From: Verrucomicrobiota bacterium
Lineage (GTDB): Bacteria; Chlamydiota; Chlamydiia; Chlamydiales; JAEYWL01
DNA: 27,090 nt
Direction of reading: 5' to 3'
Assembly (NCBI GenBank): GCA_023428915.1
Contig: JAEYWL010000069.1
Coordinates: 1-27,090 of the forward strand
Every line of letters starts with the position of its first letter. Position 1 is the first letter of the stretch. The translations under genes were made by a program, and so were the position numbers. Shown here one piece after another: positions 14,735 through 21,077 of this stretch. The notes under the pieces are model-generated. The model worked only from the letters and a program-made list of their open reading frames with translations, made no database searches and was not told the DNA's origin.

Positions 14735-15786
14735 TAACTTCCGAAGGATTCGTAAAACTTTATCGAGAAGGGCTTGCACTTTTAGAACTCAGCCTTCCAG
14801 CTTTCGCGTTATTGACGCAGATTGCTTTGCGCGCAAACCGGATGGATCCCGCTTATTCCATCTATCAACTCAAGGCTAACGAAGCACTTGTTGGCGATCA
14901 TAAAAAGATTGGTTTGTCCAGGCAGCAATATCGTGATGCGATACTGCGGCTTGAAGCACACGGTCTTGCGACTTTTCGAAAAACCAATCAAGGGACTATT
15001 GCAGTTCTCACTAATACAGCCATTTTTGACATCAATGCTGAATGGGATGAAAGGCAAATAAAGAGGTGCACAGCCTTGGAAAAAGAACCAAATTATAACC
15101 AAGCGAGAACCATTCATCAACCATTAGAGAACCAAAATGAAACCACTTTGGAACCATCAAAAGAACCAGCAGATTTGTCAATGGAAAATCAAGAAAAAGA
15201 ACCATCCGAAGAACCAGTTGACAACCACCAAAGAACCATAAAAGAACCGGATAAAAACCAATCGGGAACCAAACCGGAACCACTAACAAAGAAAGAAGAA
15301 AAAGAAGAAGAAAAAAGAGCTGCAGCAGCTTATTCACGCACCGCTTACAAATGCCTGGATGGGTTGGATTTGAACGATCAGGAGAAGAGATCCTTGATGT
15401 GCTATAGCGAACATCGTGTGGCTCATGCTGCGGAATTTGTTAGAAGAAAGCAAAATGTCGACAGTCTCATCGGGTTGATGATGTGGGTTTGTCAACAACC
15501 TAGCCTTCCTGAGCTTCCCCGAGAAAATCGAAAAAATGTAACCCCTCAACAAAAGCTTGCCTGGGAGTACAACCAGTTTCTCAGCAGTAATGGCTATACT
15601 GATCAAGCCAAGCAGAACGAGGAAAAAATCCCCAATGACAGAATGGTGATTTTAGAACAGGGGCAACCCATGCCAATTACGCTAAACCATCCCCTCCAAA
15701 TCCTTCAGGAAGATTTCCGCAAATCCAAAGAAGAAATTTTGAAAAGCCAGAGGATAGTTCGAGGACTGCAAAGTGATAAATTGTAA
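14731..15786 (+). CDS. Replication initiator-like protein with an in-gene iteron linker (351 aa)
   Basis: The N-terminal about 110 residues look like a winged-helix initiator domain (LELSLPAFALLTQIALRAN, then GLSRQQYRDAILRLEAHGLATFRKT). Residues about 117-190 are a low-complexity linker built of an 11-residue repeat with EP, NQ/NH and T(I/T) positions, ending in a KKEEKEEEKR run. A C-terminal about 150-residue domain follows (LDLNDQEKRSLM..., MMWVCQQPSLPEL). The arrangement, initiator plus repetitive linker encoded by iterons plus C-terminal domain, resembles phage lambda O-type initiators whose origin lies inside the gene. It is coupled to the HTH gene by an ATGA overlap. The replication call is inferred from architecture. 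Confidence 0.6.
   Translation: MITSEGFVKLYREGLALLELSLPAFALLTQIALRANRMDPAYSIYQLKANEALVGDHKKIGLSRQQYRDAILRLEAHGLATFRKTNQGTIAVLTNTAIFDINAEWDERQIKRCTALEKEPNYNQARTIHQPLENQNETTLEPSKEPADLSMENQEKEPSEEPVDNHQRTIKEPDKNQSGTKPEPLTKKEEKEEEKRAAAAYSRTAYKCLDGLDLNDQEKRSLMCYSEHRVAHAAEFVRRKQNVDSLIGLMMWVCQQPSLPELPRENRKNVTPQQKLAWEYNQFLSSNGYTDQAKQNEEKIPNDRMVILEQGQPMPITLNHPLQILQEDFRKSKEEILKSQRIVRGLQSDKL
15085..15287 (+). repeat. Iteron array NAACCA with 11-12 bp period inside the replication gene (candidate origin)
   Basis: GAACCA occurs exactly at 15085, 15107, 15129, 15151, 15163, 15199, 15211, 15233, 15266 and 15277. One-base variants fill 15096, 15118, 15140, 15222, 15244 and 15255. Steps are 11 bp except 12-bp steps between 15151 and 15211, where the slots at 15175 and 15187 are degenerate. 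Because 11 is not a multiple of 3, the same word is read in all three frames (EP; NQ/NH; x-T-I/T), so conservation is at the DNA level. This fits an origin recognised by its own gene product. Confidence 0.75.
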
Positions 15787-15857
15787 GCCATCCGATAGGG
15801 CGCAATGGGGAGACTTTAGGGAGGGGTTTTGCGGAGCTAATAAAAAGGAGGATTCTA

Positions 15858-15938
15858 TTGAAAAACCCATACCGGTCTCAAAAAGTGCGCTTTACCATTT
15901 CATATACACTATTCGAAATGGTAAGTTCTAAATGTTAA
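15858..15938 (+). CDS. Possible truncated small protein (26 aa) with a very strong Shine-Dalgarno
   Basis: AAAAAGGAGG (15842-15851) stands 6 bases before a TTG that opens MKNPYRSQKVRFTISYTLFE, then stops at 15936-15938. The RFTISYTLFEMV stretch looks like the beginning of a ribbon-helix-helix (CopG-like) protein that has lost its remainder. It lies between the replication gene and the metabolic cassette, where a module junction is likely, and may be a remnant or a leader peptide. Confidence 0.3.
   Translation: MKNPYRSQKVRFTISYTLFEMVSSKC
15892..15924. promoter_or_regulatory. 10-bp inverted repeat upstream of the YheO-type regulator
   Basis: TTACCATTTC (15892-15901) and GAAATGGTAA (15915-15924) are a perfect inverted repeat with a 13-bp spacer, about 130 bp before the regulator start. 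It could be an operator of the downstream regulator. It is not followed closely by a T-run, so a terminator is less likely. It overlaps the possible 26-aa frame. Confidence 0.45.
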
Positions 15939-16053
15939 TCTTTTTATTTAATCATCATTCGTTAAGCTTCTGACTATTAGACGTATGCAGTTATTTAATA
16001 GACAAAAAAGTATAAAACAGACTAAAATGTCTAGTACAGCAAAGAGGATTCCA

Positions 16054-16671
16054 ATGAGAGATGAATTAGATCGATACAAACCTGTCGGGGAAGCTATTAG
16101 CCTTCTTCTCTTCCCACATGCTGAGGTTGTACTTCACGATTTGAAGACTGGATGCATTGGCGCTATTTTCAATAACCTTTCGAAAAGAGCTATTGGAGAT
16201 GAGTCTCTTCTCGATGAATTGAATAATCTGTCTGAATCTCAAGATGTGTTTCCTCCCTATTTTAAAATCAATTGGGACGGAAGAAAAATGAAGTCTGTAA
16301 CGGCTGTTCTTAAAAATCAAGTTGGAAAACCTATTGGCCTGCTGTGTATCAATTTAGATATTTCTAAGTGGGAAGAGATGCACTATTTCATCCTTGACCT
16401 GATTAAGCCTACAACGGAGATGCCCGATTTTCTCTTTAAAAACGATTGGAGAGAGAAGATTAATATCTACGTTTCTACTTATCTAAAGCAGCATGCACTT
16501 CGCCTAGAATCTCTTGACAAAACCGAAAAGAAAAAACTCCTTCTTGCTCTGCAAAAAGAAGGGGCTTTTGATACAAAAAATGCCGCTTCCTATATTGCGG
16601 ATGTCCTTCAAATTTCACGAGCTACAGTCTATAACTATTTAAAGGAAAACAATGAACATTCCAGCATTTAA
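16054..16671 (+). CDS. YheO/DauR-family transcriptional regulator (PAS-like plus C-terminal HTH), 205 aa
   Basis: The start at ATG 16054 is chosen for AAGAGGA 5 bases upstream; in-frame ATGs at 15985 and 16027 lack a good site. The N-terminal half is the YheO PAS-like sensor (EAISLLLFPHAEVVLHDLKTGCIGAIFNNLS ... KPIGLLCINLD). The C-terminus is an HTH (AASYIADVLQISRATVYNYLKE). Relatives include DauR, which controls D-arginine catabolism genes. It overlaps the aminotransferase gene by 20 bp and heads a four-gene cassette, so it most likely controls that cassette in response to an amino acid or its derivative. Confidence 0.85.
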   Translation: MRDELDRYKPVGEAISLLLFPHAEVVLHDLKTGCIGAIFNNLSKRAIGDESLLDELNNLSESQDVFPPYFKINWDGRKMKSVTAVLKNQVGKPIGLLCINLDISKWEEMHYFILDLIKPTTEMPDFLFKNDWREKINIYVSTYLKQHALRLESLDKTEKKKLLLALQKEGAFDTKNAASYIADVLQISRATVYNYLKENNEHSSI

Positions 16672-17773
16672 ATTAGAAGAGTTTTGGAAAAAATACGAGT
16701 TTACAGCGCCTTATTTACTCTGTTGCTCAGACGCTGAAAGTTGGAAGCTCAATGAAATTCTAGAATTAGCTGACCCAGAATCAAAGAAGCTCTGGGAATC
16801 TTTAAGCTTGGGATATACCGAATCGCCCGGACTGCCTATTCTTCGCAAAGAAATTTCCTATCTCTATTCATCGATCGACAACGACCAAGTTCTCACTTTT
16901 GCTGGAGCCGAAGAAGGGATTTATTGCTCAATGAGAACTCTCGTAGAGCCTGGCGACCATGTGATCGTAATCGATCCCTGTTATCAATCGCTTGCAACCC
17001 TACCACAGTTTTTCGGAGCTGATATTTCAAGGATTGCGCTTGGGTCCAAAAGCCAATGGCAATTAGATCTCAAAGAAGTAGAAATGGCTTTTCGTTCTGA
17101 CACCAAACTGCTCATTCTTAATTACCCACATAATCCCACAGGCGCCGTCCTGACAAAAGAAGTATTTGAAGGACTTGTCAAATTAGCGCGAAAAAGAGGG
17201 GCGTATATTTTTTGCGATGAAGTGTATCGATATCTTGAAATCGATGAAGAAAAAAGGCTTCCTTCCATTGCGGATGCTTACGAAAAGGGTATTGCTCTAA
17301 ACGTTATGACTAAAGCGTTTGGTCTTGCTGGTCTTCGAATCGGCTGGCTGGCAACTCAAGATGTTGATTTTTTGCAGAAAGTAGGATCATATAAGCTCTA
17401 CACTTCCATCTGCAATAGCGCTCCAAGTGAAATTTTGGCGCTTATTGCCCTTCGAGCAAAAGATAAGATTTTAACGAAAAACCGAAAGGTGATGTTGGAC
17501 AATCTGAAAATTCTTGATTCCTTTATGAAACGGCATAAAGGTCTTCTATCATGGGTTCCTCCTCAAAGCGGCACTATGGCGGTTCTAGAGCTTTTGCTTC
17601 CTGTTTCTATTGAAAAATTTTCTGAGGAGCTTGTGGAAAAAATGGGAGTATTGATTATGCCAGGCAATGTTTTCGATCTCCCTGGCAATTTCTTTCGAAT
17701 TGGATTTGGAAAGAAAAATATGATTGAGGCTCTGGATCGTTTTGAACAATTTCTAAAACATTATGGAAAATAA
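16652..17773 (+). CDS. Class I/II PLP-dependent aminotransferase (373 aa)
   Basis: Fold-type I aminotransferase. NYPHNPTG is at 158-164, the PLP-N1 aspartate in CDEVYRYL (Asp189, with Tyr192), the PLP lysine Lys221 in MTKAFGLAGLRIGW, the phosphate-binding Arg229, and the substrate-carboxylate arginine in FFRIGFG (Arg349). Length is typical. Substrate cannot be read from the sequence. The ATG has AAAGGA upstream and lies within the regulator gene. The dehydratase gene starts directly after its stop codon, so the three enzymes are made together. Confidence 0.88.
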   Translation: MNIPAFKLEEFWKKYEFTAPYLLCCSDAESWKLNEILELADPESKKLWESLSLGYTESPGLPILRKEISYLYSSIDNDQVLTFAGAEEGIYCSMRTLVEPGDHVIVIDPCYQSLATLPQFFGADISRIALGSKSQWQLDLKEVEMAFRSDTKLLILNYPHNPTGAVLTKEVFEGLVKLARKRGAYIFCDEVYRYLEIDEEKRLPSIADAYEKGIALNVMTKAFGLAGLRIGWLATQDVDFLQKVGSYKLYTSICNSAPSEILALIALRAKDKILTKNRKVMLDNLKILDSFMKRHKGLLSWVPPQSGTMAVLELLLPVSIEKFSEELVEKMGVLIMPGNVFDLPGNFFRIGFGKKNMIEALDRFEQFLKHYGK

Positions 17774-18730
17774 ATGAAACAGCTAATTGAACAAGCCACT
17801 GAATTCCTCAAAGGAAAAATCAGGAACACACCAGTTGAGTTTTCTCCAGAATTGTCAAAGCTTCTTGGTCAACCCGTCTATTTAAAACTCGAATGTTTGC
17901 AAACTACTGGGTCTTTTAAACTTCGCGGAGCCTTTTTTTACCTCTCTACATTGAATGCAGAGGAAAAAACATTAGGCGTTGCCACTTGTTCTGCAGGAAA
18001 TCACGGCCTTGGGGTGGCTTATGCTGCTAAAGAATTACAGATTCCCTGCACAGTGTTTGTGCCTAAAAGTGTTGATCAGGCGAAGTATGAAAAATTACTC
18101 AAGCTCGGGGCTAAAGTCAAAAAATCAGAATTTATCGGATACGATGATACTTTAGCATGGGCTGAACAAGAGGCGCTTAAGTTGCAGATCCCAATGGTTT
18201 CAGCTTTTAATGATGAAAAGATTATAGCTGGCAATGGGGGTACTTTGGCGGTAGAAGTATTAGCTCAAGTCCCAGAAGCTACTCATTTTGTGCTTCCTAT
18301 GGGTGGCGGGGGGCTTTCTGCAGGGTTTTCGTGGTATGTAAAATCAAAAAATCCCCATGCGCGGATGATTATTTGCCAACTTGCAGATTGCGCAGCTCTT
18401 AAGCTTTCTTTAGAGCAGGGAAAGCCGATTACCTACATGCCCTCTATTGATACGCTTGCAGGTGGCCTTGAAGGTGGTTTGGGAGACAAGTGTTTTGACA
18501 TTTTAAAGACCCGAGTCGATGAAATTCCGCTGATTAAAGAAGATGAGCTTCGGTCAGCTCTTTGCTGGCTTTTAGAACATCATCAGTATCTCATAGAACC
18601 CTCTGCTGCAGTGGCTCTTGCTAGCTGTCTTTTTGGCCATGTGCGTCCAAAAGGACCTACTGTCATTGTCCTTACGGGGCGCAATGTCAGTTATTCTACG
18701 CTTCGACAGGTGATAGGCAGTAAACGATGA
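17774..18730 (+). CDS. Threonine/serine dehydratase-like PLP enzyme (318 aa)
   Basis: Fold-type II PLP enzyme. The Schiff-base lysine is Lys49 in TTGSFKLRGA, SAGNHGLG follows at about 73-80, and the phosphate-binding glycine loop PMGGGGLSAG at about 175-184. It lacks a C-terminal regulatory ACT domain, so it is the short catabolic form, the size of EutB and hydroxyaspartate dehydratases. The likely reaction is ammonia elimination from a beta-hydroxy amino acid. It is adjacent to an OCD-family gene with a 4-bp ATGA overlap, the pairing known from ectoine catabolism (EutB/EutC), but ectoine hydrolase genes are absent here. Confidence 0.87.
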   Translation: MKQLIEQATEFLKGKIRNTPVEFSPELSKLLGQPVYLKLECLQTTGSFKLRGAFFYLSTLNAEEKTLGVATCSAGNHGLGVAYAAKELQIPCTVFVPKSVDQAKYEKLLKLGAKVKKSEFIGYDDTLAWAEQEALKLQIPMVSAFNDEKIIAGNGGTLAVEVLAQVPEATHFVLPMGGGGLSAGFSWYVKSKNPHARMIICQLADCAALKLSLEQGKPITYMPSIDTLAGGLEGGLGDKCFDILKTRVDEIPLIKEDELRSALCWLLEHHQYLIEPSAAVALASCLFGHVRPKGPTVIVLTGRNVSYSTLRQVIGSKR

Positions 18731-19674
18731 AAATTCTCAATCGAAAACAAATTGAGCAACTTGTTTCAATCCCAGCGATTTTAAAAGCAGTGGAACAGGG
18801 CTTCGTGGCTTATAGTGAAGGGAATGCTGTTATTCCTCCGGTAGCAGCTCTTCATTTCGAGAATCCGCCCGGAGACTGCCACATCAAGTATGGTTATACG
18901 AGGGATGGCAAATATTATGTTGTCAAAATCGCTTCTGGATTTCACGATAACCCCAACCTTGGCCTGTCTGCGGGAAATGGCCTTATGTTGCTCTTTGATA
19001 AACAAACGGGCGCGTTGCTTTCATTACTACTTGATGAAGGATATTTAACAGATCTTCGGACCGCTGCAGCAGGATGCATTGCTGCAAAATATTTAGCCCC
19101 AAAAAATATTTCATGTATTGGGATTGTAGGTACTGGTGGACAGGCTTATTATCAGCTGAAACTTCTATCGTTTGTAACGAAATGTCGGAAGGTGATGATT
19201 TGGGGACGCAACGAGTCTAAGGCAGAGAAGTTGAAAGGTCATCCAGATTTACAAGAATGGGAAATAGAGGTAGCTAAAGATTTGGATCAACTTACGGCTG
19301 ATTGCAATCTGATTGTGACAACGACTTCTTCTGCTAAACCTCTTCTATTCGCTCATCAAATCCGACCAGGAACTCATATCACAGCTGTTGGTGCGGACGA
19401 TGTAGGTAAACAAGAGCTTGATCCAGAAATTTTTGCAAAAGCTGACAAAGTGATCGTTGATAGCCAAAGTCAATGCATTGAACTGGGTGATGTGTCCTAT
19501 GCTGTAAAAAAGGGTTTAATCAAAAAAGAGCGCTTGCTTGAGCTGGGAGAAGTGATCATCAATAGTTCATTAGGAAGAAGTTCAGAGTCTGAGATTACTC
19601 TAGCCGATTTAACAGGGGTAGCAATTCAGGATTTACAGATTGCTGCAGTCATATTCGAAAAATCTTTCATGTAA
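18727..19674 (+). CDS. Ornithine cyclodeaminase/mu-crystallin family protein (315 aa)
   Basis: Family features: VKIASGFHDNP near 66-76 (catalytic-type Lys67), DLRTAAAG at 109-116, the NAD(P)-binding GTGGQA at 135-140, and GADDVGKQELDP in the C-terminal half. Members include ornithine cyclodeaminase, alanine dehydrogenase, imine reductases and EutC. With an upstream dehydratase that yields an imine/enamine, a reductase role is possible. It overlaps the dehydratase gene by 4 bp and ends 3 bp from the convergent integrase gene. Confidence 0.87.
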   Translation: MKILNRKQIEQLVSIPAILKAVEQGFVAYSEGNAVIPPVAALHFENPPGDCHIKYGYTRDGKYYVVKIASGFHDNPNLGLSAGNGLMLLFDKQTGALLSLLLDEGYLTDLRTAAAGCIAAKYLAPKNISCIGIVGTGGQAYYQLKLLSFVTKCRKVMIWGRNESKAEKLKGHPDLQEWEIEVAKDLDQLTADCNLIVTTTSSAKPLLFAHQIRPGTHITAVGADDVGKQELDPEIFAKADKVIVDSQSQCIELGDVSYAVKKGLIKKERLLELGEVIINSSLGRSSESEITLADLTGVAIQDLQIAAVIFEKSFM

Positions 19675-19677
19675 TTT

Positions 19678-20751
19678 TTACAGTTCATTTTTGCTATTGA
19701 ACAGTTTTTCACTCAAACTCACAGCTGTAGCATAGATATGTGCATTTGAGAGATGGGCATACCTCTTGGTCATTTGGACGGTTTTATGGCCGAGGAGAGT
19801 TCCAATTTCAAGCAAACTGGCTTGGTTCATGGCTAAATACGAAGCTGCTGTATGGCGGAGGTCGTGGAATCGAAAGTTAGAAATGCCTGTTTTTTCGAGC
19901 GCAGTTTCCCAAGCGGACCGAATATCGATTGGCTTTGATGGAGAATGTGGTGCAGGGAATACAAGAGAATTCGCAAACTGGTTGGCATATCGAGATTTGA
20001 GTAGATCTAGCGCAATGCCAACAAGAGGAATAAAACGACGTTCTCCATTTTTGGTGGTTTGCAAAAGAATCGCTCTTCGATCTAAATCGACATCACTCCA
20101 TTTAAGATTGAGGATTTCTCCTCGTCTCATTCCTGTTGAAAGCGCTAGTATAACAACAGGGTAGAGTCCTTTTGATTCGCTCTCTTGGCAAGCTCTCATG
20201 AGTCGCATTCTTTCTTCATCGTTCAAGAAGCGAGTCCGTTCATTTGAAATTTTTGGCTTAGAGATTTTCAGGACGGGATTTTCTTGTATCCATTCCCAAT
20301 CTCTTAAAGCAACAGAAAAGGCATGAGATAGGCTGGCCAAATAGCGAACGACAGTGGTTGGAGAACGGGGTCTATTTTTACATGTGGGGCTTGAAAGAAG
20401 ATCGTCACGTTTTTGGGCGATAAGGTTAGATTTGATGTCTGAGAGGAGATGACTTCCTAGTTCTTGTTTCCACCAGAGAAGATGCTGGCGGACGTTACGA
20501 GCGTTTTTTGGCTTGGTGGGTAAAACTTTTTCGATATAGCGATCGATCAGTTCGGAGAGGGTATGTCTGGTCCCTGGCTTCTCATAAGAGAAAGCGCCTC
20601 GTTCGATAGCCGATTCGGTATCGCGCTTCCATTTCATGGCCAGGGTTTTGGAGGAAAAAGATTGAATGAGGACCGGATGGCCTTTGATTCGAACGCGGGC
20701 GCGGTAAGAAACCGTCCCGTTTTTGTGGGTGCGTTTGTCGATGCCTTTCAT
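19678..20751 (-). CDS. int: Tyrosine recombinase (integrase) of element B, 357 aa
   Basis: ATG at 20751 with AAAGGT about 6 bases upstream. Catalytic residues: Arg209 (GMRRGE), Lys234 (TTKNG), His296 and Arg299 (HDLRH), His322 (LGHKT), Tyr331 (TKRYAHL). It lies 168 bp from the tRNA gene and points away from it, with an arm doublet (20818-20836) between. It is a close paralogue of the nested integrase at 12486 and a more distant one of the element A integrase, all sharing the same N-terminal arm-binding domain layout. It is the best candidate for inserting element B at the tRNA gene. Confidence 0.93.
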   Translation of the reverse strand: MKGIDKRTHKNGTVSYRARVRIKGHPVLIQSFSSKTLAMKWKRDTESAIERGAFSYEKPGTRHTLSELIDRYIEKVLPTKPKNARNVRQHLLWWKQELGSHLLSDIKSNLIAQKRDDLLSSPTCKNRPRSPTTVVRYLASLSHAFSVALRDWEWIQENPVLKISKPKISNERTRFLNDEERMRLMRACQESESKGLYPVVILALSTGMRRGEILNLKWSDVDLDRRAILLQTTKNGERRFIPLVGIALDLLKSRYANQFANSLVFPAPHSPSKPIDIRSAWETALEKTGISNFRFHDLRHTAASYLAMNQASLLEIGTLLGHKTVQMTKRYAHLSNAHIYATAVSLSEKLFNSKNEL

Positions 20752-20817
20752 GAAGCTACCTTTGTTTTAATTTTCAAAGGTTAGCTGCTGGGCTTATCGC
20801 CAATTGTTGTAGGCGAG

Positions 20818-20836
20818 TGGTCCACAAATGGTCCAC
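20818..20836 (+). repeat. Arm-type integrase site of element B, right end
   Basis: TGGTCCAC-aaa-TGGTCCAC, identical to the doublet at 8741-8759, with partly shared bases beyond it. It lies about 80 bp from the tRNA gene. A 13-bp sequence at 20780-20792 also recurs, inverted, at 8649-8661. Confidence 0.6.
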
Positions 20837-20918
20837 GGATATGGACCGTGCTTTAGGCTGATTTGCTTGTGATTACCCAAGCGCCTCAGTTTCAGCCTTA
20901 TGAAGCCAAAAAGAAAAA

Positions 20919-20992
20919 TGGGGCAACCTGGACTTGAACCAGGGACCGACGGGTTATGAGTCCGCTGCTCTGACCGACTGAGCTATTGCCCC
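20919..20992 (-). tRNA. tRNA with anticodon CAT (elongator Met, or Ile2 if lysidine-modified)
   Basis: A complete cloverleaf on the minus strand: acceptor GGGGCAA/TTGCCCC, D stem GCTC/GAGC, anticodon loop CTCATAA, T stem CCTGG/CCAGG, discriminator A at 20919. CCA is not encoded. The anticodon stem has a G-U pair and an A-C pair. The fully paired acceptor end argues against initiator Met. The gene is the integration target; its 3' half now comes from the inserted element, since displaced versions at 8587 and 971 differ by compensatory changes. Confidence 0.93.
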
Positions 20993-21077
20993 GTAATGGG
21001 TAGGAAGAATGAAGGATAGCAGGTTCGAAGGAGGGAAAGCAAGTATTATTTGGGGGCTGGGGGCGAGGGTTGCGGCG

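Noticed and set aside
15085..15287. CRISPR-like array
   Set aside because: The repeat unit is about 6 bp with an 11-12 bp period, has no spacer-length intervals, and lies within an open reading frame.
16054..19674. Beta-hydroxyaspartate cycle or ectoine utilisation operon
   Set aside because: The dehydratase/OCD pairing fits, but no aldolase (BhcC) or ectoine hydrolase/deacetylase genes are present, so neither pathway name is justified.
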